Origin: an uncultured Bacteroides sp.
GTDB lineage: Bacteria > Bacteroidota > Bacteroidia > Bacteroidales > Bacteroidaceae
Length of the DNA: 51,097 bases
Direction: 5' to 3'
NCBI RefSeq assembly: GCF_900547205.1
Contig: NZ_URFY01000035.1
Coordinates: 1-51,097, forward strand
The position numbers and the translations under genes were made by a program. The notes under the pieces are model-generated. The model saw nothing but the letters and a program-made list of their open reading frames with translations, did not search any database and was not told the DNA's origin. Shown here one piece after another: positions 6,163-13,887 of the stretch (its first letter is position 1; each line of letters begins with the position of its first letter).

Positions 6163-7395
6163 TTATGCGACTTTTTGTTTCCATGCGTCAAACCTTTTAA
6201 ATATAAGTGTTTTTGGCTTTTTGCCGGGAGCAATACGTCTTATTATGGTGGTATGCACATAGACTCTCATACGCTGGCAATACTCGCAGAAGAAAGGATT
6301 TTCATAGTCACTTTCTGCTTCAGGTATATTTTGCACCTCATTTTCATCCTGCCCGAAATATTCTTCCGGCAAATTTCCTTTGTTGGAATAGAAGCCGTAG
6401 TACCTTACAATGCGGAAATAGTGCAAAGGCACGTGTTGAAGCAATCGGGGGAAGAACTCACGATAGTGCAACGTTAATTCCTTTTCCACCGGATTTCTTC
6501 TGTCAGGTGAATTTTGGTAATCACGATAACGGAATGTGATATTCTCTTCTTCCATTGCCGTGATCTTATATTCGCTCAGACATGCCCTTTTGGAATACCT
6601 GCCGATATATCGTATCACCTGTTCAGGCATTTCCAAAGGTGGTTCCAAATGTACAATCCATTGCTTTTTGTTCACCACGTGTTTAATGAAGTTCATAAAG
6701 TCCATGCGGTGGTGAAAGTCATGTTTGAGCTTTCCATTGTCAAATAGTTCTATCAAAGCCTTTTCGAACGTATGCTTGAAAATACCCCTGATGAAAGCAT
6801 CATTCACCCATTGCTTATCAGGAATGACAATCTTGCCATTTTTATCAATGCCGCCCCACGACATTATCATGTGGGTGTGAACATGAAATTGTTTGGTTTC
6901 CCCATAGGTATGCAATACGGCTATCACACCTATTTTCAGACCGTAGGCTTTCATCATCCACGTTTTCAGAGCTTCCGCAGATGTACGCATCATGATGTTC
7001 AGCACCTCTTTCTTGTTTCGTTTCACCAAATCCAGCAACACATGGGGTAAAGTCATCACTACATGACGATGCGGTACTCGAAGCAACCTTTCTTTCATCC
7101 GTGCCGCCCATTTGAGCGTATCAAGCCAGCCGCACGACGGACAGAAACGGTTCTTGCAGCTATGATAGATTTCTTTGATTTCTCCACAGTCAGGACAGGC
7201 ATAAGTATCCACTCCCAAAGCGGGGGTACGGCAGACACGGATAGCATTTGCCGCCTTGTACTGTTCAGGTGCAATATACTCTGCCGGATGCTTTGCATAC
7301 TCATCCCACCAGCGGTTGAAGTAGTCTGCCAAGTGGTACTTCTTTTCAATACCACATCCTTCTGATTGTTCTGATATGTCAATTAGATCTATCAT
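6163..7395 (-). CDS. IS91-like HUH transposase, 410 aa
   Basis: Rolling-circle type transposase that nicks single strands through tyrosine. In order: an N-terminal zinc-binding region (CPDC at residues 67-70, then C80, C85, C88), the HUH metal site HVHTH at 171-175 within FHVHTHMIMSW, and the catalytic tyrosines Y263 and Y267 in IRYIGRYSKR. Length and layout fit the transposase_32/IS91 group. It lies about 110 bases downstream of the tyrosine recombinase on the same strand. Some IS91 relatives carry a recombinase gene next to the transposase, so the two may form one element that has brought in, or now drives, the array. The gene appears intact. I could not define the element ends with certainty. 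Confidence 0.88.
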   Translation of the reverse strand: MIDLIDISEQSEGCGIEKKYHLADYFNRWWDEYAKHPAEYIAPEQYKAANAIRVCRTPALGVDTYACPDCGEIKEIYHSCKNRFCPSCGWLDTLKWAARMKERLLRVPHRHVVMTLPHVLLDLVKRNKKEVLNIMMRTSAEALKTWMMKAYGLKIGVIAVLHTYGETKQFHVHTHMIMSWGGIDKNGKIVIPDKQWVNDAFIRGIFKHTFEKALIELFDNGKLKHDFHHRMDFMNFIKHVVNKKQWIVHLEPPLEMPEQVIRYIGRYSKRACLSEYKITAMEEENITFRYRDYQNSPDRRNPVEKELTLHYREFFPRLLQHVPLHYFRIVRYYGFYSNKGNLPEEYFGQDENEVQNIPEAESDYENPFFCEYCQRMRVYVHTTIIRRIAPGKKPKTLIFKRFDAWKQKVA

Positions 7396-7506
7396 TTATA
7401 TCTTGTATAATACGTTGTTACACAGTCTAATAGTAACTTAAAAGCCTTGAACGTTATGCTAACAGCGAAACATAAATCTTCCGCTGTTATTTTTTCTATG
7501 TATTCT

Positions 7507-8613
7507 CTATTCTTCATCTTCCAGAATGTCGTCCAACGGGCTTCTGATCTTACTTTTATAAGTGTCTGCTATATGAACATACATTTCGGTTGTCTTTATA
7601 TTATTATGTCCTAATAACTCCTTGATTACTCCCAAATCTGTTCCTTGTTCAAGTAGATGGGTAGCAAAAGAATGCCGGAACAAGTGTGGGTACACCCGTT
7701 TCGTTATTCCCGCTTCGACAGCTATCTCTTTCAACTTCTTCGACACAATACTTTCTGAAAATTGCACCCCCGATTCACGTTCAAACAGCCATGTTTGCGG
7801 ATGGTATAGTTCTTTGTATTCAGATAGCTTGCCGACAAGCGGCTTCGACAACAGCGTATATCTGTCTTTCTTACCTTTCCCTTGTCGCACGTGAATCAGT
7901 GAACGGGATATGTTTATATCATCCGGTTTCAGACTTAACAGCTCGTTTATCCGAAGCCCGGCTGAATACAGTATCGAGTACATACAATAGAATCGCAAAT
8001 CGACCGAAGCGACTGCAAGAAATGATTTTATCTCTTCTTTACTCAGCACGTCCGGCAGCACTTTCTCCCTTTTTGCCCGGTGTACCTTATAGCAACGGCG
8101 TTCTTGTCCCAGTACCTTTTCGTAGTAGAACTTTATGGCATTGATGCGTTGGTTCTGCTGGCAGGAAGAAATTTGCTTCTTGTCTATCAGGTAGAGCAGA
8201 TAGCCATTTATATCTTTGGCAGAAATCAGTTTCAGATTACGACCTGCAAAATGAATCTGAAAATCCCCGAAGTACGTTGTATATACCCGTATCGTATGGT
8301 CGCTGTATCGCATCTGTTTTAGTTTTTCCAAGAATCCGGCAGGAAGTTCGGGGCGCACTACCTGTTTCTTTTTGGGTGCTTCTATGATTTGCGAATAATC
8401 AACGAAAGCCTGTTCCACATATCGCTTGAAGAAATCCGAAAGAACGAAGCTATCCACTGGCAGATATGCCCTGTTGTTGTCGAACAGCACACCTTGTTCT
8501 TTCGACAGCAACAATCTTATGTCATCACTGCCGAATTTCACTTCTACATACTTCTTTCGCCCCCGTGTCGAAAAAGCAAGCGTTATTTTCTCTCTTTCTT
8601 GATATACTTTCAT
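7507..8613 (-). CDS. Tyrosine recombinase (XerD/phage integrase family), 368 aa
   Basis: Site-specific recombinase. The N-terminal 90 residues are unusual and unassigned. A SAM-like core-binding domain follows at about 92-175 (FLEKLKQMRYSDHTIRVY), then the catalytic domain with R221 (SAGLRINELLSL), K246 (QGKGKKD), H310-x-x-R313 (PHLFRHSFATHL), H336 (LLGHNN) and the nucleophile Y345 (TTEMYVHI). All catalytic residues are present. I do not see the extra helix typical of integron integrases. Its place at the head of the cassette array is that of the rAID recombinase, so it is the best candidate to act on the attC-like sites (inference). It could instead belong to an IS91-like element with the adjacent transposase. 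Confidence 0.9.
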   Translation of the reverse strand: MKVYQEREKITLAFSTRGRKKYVEVKFGSDDIRLLLSKEQGVLFDNNRAYLPVDSFVLSDFFKRYVEQAFVDYSQIIEAPKKKQVVRPELPAGFLEKLKQMRYSDHTIRVYTTYFGDFQIHFAGRNLKLISAKDINGYLLYLIDKKQISSCQQNQRINAIKFYYEKVLGQERRCYKVHRAKREKVLPDVLSKEEIKSFLAVASVDLRFYCMYSILYSAGLRINELLSLKPDDINISRSLIHVRQGKGKKDRYTLLSKPLVGKLSEYKELYHPQTWLFERESGVQFSESIVSKKLKEIAVEAGITKRVYPHLFRHSFATHLLEQGTDLGVIKELLGHNNIKTTEMYVHIADTYKSKIRSPLDDILEDEE

Positions 8614-8849
8614 ATCATAGTATTACTATATTCGCATAAATATAATCATATATATCTGTATAACAATATATTATATACTTTATATATGAAGTAAGATATA
8701 TTGTTCGCCATAAAAATACAGCTTTATCGCTATGTGAGCAACTAAACACAATATTTTTTTCATCATTTCCCCTCAAATCTGTTTTATAACAGAAAACGAG
8801 TGACTTACACTTATTTTTTCTACTTTTGCGTGCAATAGTATAAATCATC
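8614..8849. promoter_or_regulatory. Divergent AT-rich promoter region
   Basis: 236 bases between the recombinase (minus) and the TetR-like gene (plus). A -7 box TACTTTTG lies at 8821-8828, 21 bases before the TetR-like ATG. The recombinase side (8630-8705) is nearly pure A/T with alternating TA runs; no clear -7 box on that strand. Confidence 0.5.
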
Positions 8850-9578
8850 ATGGAAGAACCAAAGAACAAACGCAACCGCCGCACCCGTGCCGAACTCGAA
8901 GCGGGTGTATTTGATGCCGTCCGCCAGTTGGCAAGTGAAAAAGGTCTGGCTCAAATCACCTTTACGGATATTATGCAGAGGGCAGGCATCCAAATGTCCG
9001 TCCTACTCAAAAATTACAAGAGCATAGATCGGGTATTGGATAAGTACGCCTACATTTCCGACTACTGGCTGCACGACCTCTTCGACGAAGAACACCCCAC
9101 CGACAAAGCCGGTGAGGACATACTGAAAAGAAACTTGAAATCATTGGCAGTCTATCTCTATGACAACATAGATATGCAGCACCTGTTGGTGTGGGAGCTC
9201 GAAGCCGACAATCCCACCACCCGCCGCATCGCCCGAAGTCGTGAGAAGCATTATCGCACAGCGATAGATGAACTGAAACATTTGTTCGAGGGTACAGGCA
9301 TCCCCGCTGACATCATAGCCGGACTTCTCACTGCCGGAACATACTACCTGATACTTCACCGTCGCCGTTCCACCTTTTGGGGAGTGGACTATCAGCGCAT
9401 GGAGAATCGGGAGCGGCTATACGCTGCGCTCGACTACCTTTGCGAATTGCTATTCTCCGCACTCAAAGAGCATAACAAGACCGTTGAGATAGCCCGCAAG
9501 CTCAAACAGAAAGGGATAGACACCGCCACCATTGCCGAGTGTACCGATCTTCCCCTCGATGTCATTGAGCAGCTATAA
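8850..9578 (+). CDS. TetR/AcrR-like transcriptional regulator, 242 aa
   Basis: The N-terminus has a TetR-type helix-turn-helix: GVFDAVRQLASEKGLAQITF, then TDIMQRAGIQMSVLLKNYKSIDRVL at about residues 38-62. The middle is an all-helical ligand or dimer domain. The last 30 residues (EIARKLKQKGIDTATIAECT then LPLDVIEQL) look like a second, Rpn/transposase-type HTH tail. It is divergent from the recombinase, so it could control it, but it may belong to the HU/DUF3987 module to its right. It is richer in G and C than the cassette array. The start has a good -7 box at proper distance. Confidence 0.75.
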   Translation: MEEPKNKRNRRTRAELEAGVFDAVRQLASEKGLAQITFTDIMQRAGIQMSVLLKNYKSIDRVLDKYAYISDYWLHDLFDEEHPTDKAGEDILKRNLKSLAVYLYDNIDMQHLLVWELEADNPTTRRIARSREKHYRTAIDELKHLFEGTGIPADIIAGLLTAGTYYLILHRRRSTFWGVDYQRMENRERLYAALDYLCELLFSALKEHNKTVEIARKLKQKGIDTATIAECTDLPLDVIEQL

Positions 9579-9674
9579 CCTCTTTACAATCCTCCTGCAC
9601 CCTCCTGAATCCCTATGCAATCCTCCTGAATCCCCACATCAATAGTGCATCAAATATTAGCTGTGCATAGGGCA

Positions 9675-9720
9675 GGTGCAAGGTGCACGTATATCTATAT
9701 ATATACGTGCACCTTGCACC
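9675..9720. repeat. Perfect 20-bp inverted repeat, 6-base spacer
   Basis: GGTGCAAGGTGCACGTATAT followed by CTATAT and the exact reverse complement. Each arm contains the smaller palindrome GTGCAC. Long enough to extrude as a cruciform or to be a dimeric-protein operator. No T-run, so not a terminator. Confidence 0.85.
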
Positions 9721-9881
9721 AGTAAAATACACCCTGAAAATCAACAACTTACAAACCCATGAAAATTCACAGTGCAACCCCATTTTTTGCACCCCGCAAT
9801 TCCACCCCCTCCATTCTCCCCATCAAAACTCCCCCAACAAAAAAATCCCCTTATTTATTTCCTGTTTTCAGTCCAAATTCG

Positions 9882-9889
9882 TACATTTG
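9882..9889 (+). promoter_or_regulatory. Isolated -7 box on the plus strand
   Basis: TACATTTG matches the Bacteroidales -7 consensus, but no plus-strand gene follows before the HU gene on the other strand. The -33 element is unclear. May start a short RNA running toward the 3' end of the HU gene. Confidence 0.3.
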
Positions 9890-10089
9890 TACCAAGTTAT
9901 CAGAGCAGAGCGAAGAAACGCAAAGAACCCCGCACCGTTACTAATTCGTTACCTGTCACCTAACTTTCTACTCTTTACGCCTTGACAATTAGTTAATTAA
10001 ACTTTTCCCGTAGTTTTTATTTGATAAATACTAGTTGAATACTAAAATACTGATTGAATATTAATCAATCGCCTACTACCGAAGACTGG

Positions 10090-10569
10090 TTACGCTGCCG
10101 GGTCCGGAGTCTCTCCGCCGCCTTGGTTATCATCGCCTCCGTCGTCGGGAAGCGGTTCGTTGCCCGCATCGGCTTTACCATCACCTTTATACAATACATA
10201 ATCCAGTGTCTTACATAATTTTCGTAAATCATTCCCCGGATAGAAGAGCACCTTGCCTTTGCCGATGCATGAAGATTTGAACTCCTTCTCCGTAGCGGTG
10301 GGAGTTGCGGTTTTGAGACTCATTCTGAAATTCCCCAGGTCGCCCATTTGAGCGATGTTTCCTTCTTCCAATACATTGACGATTTCGAGAAGGAACTCGC
10401 CGATTGACCCTTCCAGTTCACCTTTTGAATAAGAAGAACGTTCGGAAACTCGTTTGCAGACCTCCTTCACGGTCACTTTGCGACCGCTACGTGCCATTGC
10501 GTAATACTTGGGAGCTTCATCCGGTTTCAACAGGTTCTTACGAGCCATAGTAATGTAATTCTGTGCCAT
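10090..10569 (-). CDS. HU/IHF-like DNA-binding protein with acidic Gly tail, 159 aa
   Basis: Residues 1-115 follow the Bacteroidales HU-like pattern: MAQNYITMARKN, then VTVKEVCKRVSERSSYSKGELEGSIGEFL, then the arm region GDLGNFRMSLKTA. Such proteins bend and coat DNA. The last 35 residues are a low-complexity acidic Gly/Pro tail (GDDNQGGGETPDPAA). It is 60-70 residues longer than plain HU. Located downstream of and co-oriented with the DUF3987 gene, the usual pairing in Bacteroides. About 250 bases with a hairpin and an iteron-like block separate the two, so it may have its own promoter. Confidence 0.85.
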   Translation of the reverse strand: MAQNYITMARKNLLKPDEAPKYYAMARSGRKVTVKEVCKRVSERSSYSKGELEGSIGEFLLEIVNVLEEGNIAQMGDLGNFRMSLKTATPTATEKEFKSSCIGKGKVLFYPGNDLRKLCKTLDYVLYKGDGKADAGNEPLPDDGGDDNQGGGETPDPAA

Positions 10570-10693
10570 AAACTTTAGAATTTTAATTTTTTAATCTTTA
10601 ATTATTTCCGTAATCGATTACATGACAAAAGTACAACATCGGCCAAGCGGTGAGGGGTGCAGTGATGCGCACAGACGTGCTGAAAAGAAGAAT

Positions 10694-10731
10694 AAACATT
10701 GGGAAGATTGTATCGAAACTTCCCAATGTTT
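10694..10731 (-). terminator. 13-bp perfect hairpin between DUF3987 and HU genes
   Basis: AAACATTGGGAAG and CTTCCCAATGTTT with a 12-base loop. CATTGGGA, TCCCAA and CCAATGG follow within 45 bases and offer alternative pairings. There is no strong T-run on the minus strand, so termination is uncertain. Confidence 0.45.
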
Positions 10732-10785
10732 GATTCCGATCATTGGGATGTTTTTCCCAAACCTTCCAATGGTTACAGAATCCTT

Positions 10786-10814
10786 CAAACTGCCATTACT
10801 GCCAAAACTGCCAC
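10786..10814 (-). repeat. Iteron-like block, copy 1 (three 9-mers)
   Basis: On the minus strand this reads GT followed by GGCAGTTTT, GGCAGTAAT and GGCAGTTTG. The same 29 bases occur in opposite orientation at 12214-12242 inside the coding region. It lies 11 bases after the DUF3987 stop codon. Confidence 0.75.
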
Positions 10815-10825
10815 ATACCTACCCT

Positions 10826-13177
10826 CTATTTCAACTTTTCGTATATACCATGGGATACCTTGTTGATTCTCATATTGTTAAGAGCCTTCAGCAGACGGGC
10901 AATCTTACGCAAACTGAATCCGTAAATTGCGCCGATTCGAATGGCTTCCTCCGTAGTAAATACATTCGGCAAATCTTCATAGAACCGCCTGATAATGTCC
11001 GGATTCTTCAGTGGTTGAATGGTGGGAGTAGTCATGGAAGAGAGCAGCAGGCGGCTATGTTCGTAGCAGCACAACACTATTTGGAGTGAATGGCTGAAAT
11101 CTTCGTCGGAGCAATAGATCTCTGATGAAACATCCTGAGTCTCGAACTGTCGGATGCGTGTCTGAATCATGCTGATGCGCATCACCATAAATGCATAGCG
11201 TTTCACGACTGCCTGCAGGTCGTCGTTGGCTTCCAGCGCCACTTCTTCCAGCAGGCGGGAGAAGGTTTGGTTAAGCTGGTCCCATTGCGGGCGGGTTAGA
11301 TGGAAAAGCACGGGATTCATCAGGCAGAACTCGTACAATTGGGAAACGCGATGGGCAAGAGGTTTGAAATGGTCTTCGATGGATTCGCATTCGTCTCCCA
11401 TATCCTTCCAATGCGGAGCTTCGCGGAAGGTATAGTAGAGGATACGGCTTGCGAGGCCATTCTCGGAACTGTCGAGCAAGCCCTTGAGCTGCGCCGGAGT
11501 TCCGGTGAGAATCAGCGCCAGCCGGGGGCGCCGGACGAAGATGGGTATGAGTCCGTTTGCCTTGTAAGAGGAGTCGATATTCTCGTGCTCGAAGGCTTTG
11601 CGGAGCATATCGTCGAAGTTGCCGCAATCCAGATGGTTGGCCGAGGAAAGCGTCTGCGCTTCGGTGTCGAAAATGATGCTGCCCTGCGTGCCATTGTCCT
11701 GCATATGCATCTGCATACGTGTGTAGCTGGTAGTGGCGGGGATGATAAGCATCTTGAAGGGAGGTGCCACCGGTTCTTCCGGACGGGGACTTCCGCCTCT
11801 GTTTTTCTTGTTGCAGTCCGCTTGCCAGGTGGAGTGCTCATGTTTGTAATTTTTTTGTTGCTGTTGGCTGACTGTCAGAATGCTGTCGTGCAGTTCTTCC
11901 AGCAAGTAACGTCCGGTTTGTGCAATGCTCTTTCCGCTACCGGCAGGAGAGAGAATAATACTATAAAGATGAGTAGAATATTTTTTGTGATTGTAAATAC
12001 CAAATGTTTGAGGCAGGACGGCGCTTAACGCCGTGATATCGGAAAGAAATGAAATGTCTCGCTCTCGGATACTGCCGTCTTCGATAAGGCAAGCGGCGAG
12101 TAGTTCGGGAAGATTTTTGAACACTTCGTCGGGGAATGCGGGCGTGTTTTTGCGAAGTTCTTCGCCTTGCCAATAGGCTTCTTCTGTCTCTTCCGTTTCC
12201 TCAGGGGTCATAGGTGGCAGTTTTGGCAGTAATGGCAGTTTGGAAGTCGGAGAGTGGGTGGGAGTGGAACTATTCGTCTGGGTTGCCTGCTTGATAATGT
12301 GCTCGTATCCAGACTTAAACACGCTTCTTAACTCTTTGTCCGGGAAATCCGTAAGTTTCATGTATTGCTTAACCTCACGTAATATCGTATCCATGGGGTA
12401 ATGACGTTTGCAAGCTTCGCAAGCCAATTTGAAGAGGTTCGTGTGGCGTTGTCCGCTGACCAACGGAGAAAGGAAAATAAAGGACGAAACGAATTGGTTC
12501 GTCTCCTCAATGGGGACGTTCTGCAGAAACTCATAGGTATCCTTCGGACTGCCGGTTACTGTTCCCTTAGCTGTGTTTCCCGCTTTCTCTTCCGTGTCTG
12601 AGGGTTGCTGCGCGGCAATCGTGGGCAGTTCAAAAGGTTGGTAAAGGCTGGCAAGGTATCCGTTGGGCGAATAGGTGAAGTAGCATAGGCGGCTTTCGTC
12701 TTTGCAGGCGGGGTCGCTGGTGAGCTGTAGCAAGTTGTCGTAATATCTGCTCACCATTTGCTGCGCTTCACGGTGGCGTCCTTCGATACCTTCGACGTAG
12801 GCGAATACTTTGACGCCGTCCGTGGGACTTTCGAGAGCGGAGATGGTGTGAGGGTCCGCTTCGCAACGTTTAATCATTTCCAGTCTGTCGGGCACATGGT
12901 CGTAGTCAAGGCCGATAATGTTGCTTGGCAGCAGGAAGTTTTTGATGGAGTGAGCACCGTCGAAGGTTCCGGCCGGGGTGAAGCAGTTGAGTTTGAGCTT
13001 CATTTGCTGTACTGCTTCGCGGTCGCCTTCCTGATGGTAGCCGCGAATGGCACTGATGAGAGGAGCATGAACTGGTTGGATACATTGTGAGACGACTTCC
13101 AGAAAGGACATCGTTTGAGGTTGTTTGGAAAACACACTGTCGTAAACAGAGACATAAATTTCTTCGAGTAATTTCAT
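10826..13177 (-). CDS. VirE N-terminal/DUF3987 primase-helicase-like protein, 783 aa
   Basis: A large protein of the Bacteroides BT4734/DUF3987 type. Residues 1-185 form the VirE/BT4734-like domain with the acidic pair in GLDYDHVP (D91, D93), as in primase-like folds. Residues about 205-300 are a primase C-terminal-like helical part. A Pro/Leu linker follows (TSKLPLLPKLPPMTPEE), then the ATPase-like domain with Walker A SPAGSGKS at 410-417. The C-terminus (NVFTTEEAIRIGAIYGFSLRKIARLLKAL) resembles a winged helix. It probably replicates or processes the DNA of an integrated element; its precise role is unknown. A -7 box on the same strand lies 32-39 bases upstream. Confidence 0.82.
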   Translation of the reverse strand: MKLLEEIYVSVYDSVFSKQPQTMSFLEVVSQCIQPVHAPLISAIRGYHQEGDREAVQQMKLKLNCFTPAGTFDGAHSIKNFLLPSNIIGLDYDHVPDRLEMIKRCEADPHTISALESPTDGVKVFAYVEGIEGRHREAQQMVSRYYDNLLQLTSDPACKDESRLCYFTYSPNGYLASLYQPFELPTIAAQQPSDTEEKAGNTAKGTVTGSPKDTYEFLQNVPIEETNQFVSSFIFLSPLVSGQRHTNLFKLACEACKRHYPMDTILREVKQYMKLTDFPDKELRSVFKSGYEHIIKQATQTNSSTPTHSPTSKLPLLPKLPPMTPEETEETEEAYWQGEELRKNTPAFPDEVFKNLPELLAACLIEDGSIRERDISFLSDITALSAVLPQTFGIYNHKKYSTHLYSIILSPAGSGKSIAQTGRYLLEELHDSILTVSQQQQKNYKHEHSTWQADCNKKNRGGSPRPEEPVAPPFKMLIIPATTSYTRMQMHMQDNGTQGSIIFDTEAQTLSSANHLDCGNFDDMLRKAFEHENIDSSYKANGLIPIFVRRPRLALILTGTPAQLKGLLDSSENGLASRILYYTFREAPHWKDMGDECESIEDHFKPLAHRVSQLYEFCLMNPVLFHLTRPQWDQLNQTFSRLLEEVALEANDDLQAVVKRYAFMVMRISMIQTRIRQFETQDVSSEIYCSDEDFSHSLQIVLCCYEHSRLLLSSMTTPTIQPLKNPDIIRRFYEDLPNVFTTEEAIRIGAIYGFSLRKIARLLKALNNMRINKVSHGIYEKLK
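12214..12242 (+). repeat. Iteron-like block, copy 2, inside the DUF3987 gene
   Basis: Identical over 29 bases to the reverse complement of 10786-10814. It encodes the linker KLPLLPKLP of the DUF3987 protein, so a DNA site and a protein repeat coincide. Confidence 0.75.
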
Positions 13178-13208
13178 TTTTATCTTATAATTAATAATTT
13201 TGATGGGA

Positions 13209-13216
13209 CAAAAGTA
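13209..13216 (-). promoter_or_regulatory. -7 box for the DUF3987 gene
   Basis: Minus-strand TACTTTTG, 32 bases before the ATG at 13177. No clear -33 TTTG at the usual distance. Confidence 0.5.
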
Positions 13217-13330
13217 GATGTAAGAAAGTTGAAGATAGTACCAATAGTTGGTACTGATGATTTGATATTTTTCTTAATAGCTTCTACTTATTCACGAAAA
13301 AATACAAGCAATAATAAATTTGGGGCTACA

Positions 13331-13675
13331 ATGGAGAAGATTAATAGTGAACACTTAAGCGAAATAATGGTAATTCTTATGAGAAAGGATAAAGAGCTTA
13401 CTCAAGACGTGATAGCGGCAGAGGTAGCTATATCAAAACGTGACGTATCGAAGGCAAAAAGAGGAGAGAATTTGCACATACAATATTATATAGCAATCAT
13501 CGTTTTTATATTGGAGTCGATTCGGCTTTCCATCAATATGCACGTATTGGTAAAGACGCTGAGAAAGGTGGTGGAGGATGAAGAGGACTTACTGATAGCG
13601 ACGATGCCCCACAAGAGGGAGAAGGCTAGCGCTCCCCAACAATGGACGGTGCTGATGAAGTGGGATAGAAACTGA
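13331..13675 (+). CDS. Small HTH protein, 114 aa
   Basis: I chose the ATG at 13331 (MEKINSEHLSEIMVIL), since the longer frame starts in the promoter region with unlikely residues. Residues 20-45 (KELTQDVIAAEVAISKRDVSKAKRGENL) read as a lambda-repressor-like helix-turn-helix. A hydrophobic helix follows (YYIAIIVFILESIRLSI), then a charged C-terminus. It is divergent from the DUF3987 gene and may repress that module. It could equally be an unrelated regulator. Confidence 0.65.
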   Translation: MEKINSEHLSEIMVILMRKDKELTQDVIAAEVAISKRDVSKAKRGENLHIQYYIAIIVFILESIRLSINMHVLVKTLRKVVEDEEDLLIATMPHKREKASAPQQWTVLMKWDRN

Positions 13676-13887
13676 AATGTTCGTTTATACCGACATTTCT
13701 CTGGTCATAATTGGTTATCTTGCTTGATTTACGAATTACTTTAATATTTTCATCAATGCATCTGCAAAAGCTCCGTCTTATATCGACTGTCGGCGACAAT
13801 CATTGATGTATTTTCTTGTTTTACTTGTAAATCTGCATATTTTGGAGTAACTTGCGCGATTATTTTTTAAACAGGAGATTATAAGGT

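Larger units (their letters stand above)
9579..10089. other. Non-coding, C-rich segment with palindrome and GTGCA motifs
   Basis: No gene. The start holds a repeated CAATCCTCCTG motif (9587-9597 and 9618-9628). A large palindrome follows. GTGCA or TGCAC occurs about ten times between 9640 and 9800, and 9720-9860 is C-rich and G-poor on the plus strand. It lies between a regulator and genes for an HU-like and a primase-like protein, so it may be a replication or control site of this module; that is inference. Confidence 0.5.

Noticed and set aside
6014..7365. Several plus-strand open frames of 80-120 codons opposite the transposase
   Set aside because: They lie antisense to the conserved transposase and show no domain or start signals.
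1..8613. Classical integron
   Set aside because: The recombinase lacks the visible integron-specific helix, the outer arm reads ATTA rather than GTTA, and there is no promoter-bearing attI of known type. The rAID-type explanation fits better.
7622..8694. Plus-strand frames opposite the recombinase
   Set aside because: The minus-strand frame carries all catalytic residues; the others are shadows rich in Cys, Ser and Phe.
9683..9985. Plus-strand frames of 60-100 codons in the C-rich region
   Set aside because: Low-complexity Pro/Ser/Pro-rich translation caused by the C bias, no ribosome binding site, overlapping in three frames.
10622..12028. Plus-strand frames up to 242 codons opposite the DUF3987 gene
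   Set aside because: Shadow of a G/C-richer coding region; the minus strand has the domains.
13751..13808. CATCAATG ... CATTGATG inverted repeat upstream of manC
   Set aside because: Only eight bases with a 42-base gap; could be chance, and no regulator can be linked to it.
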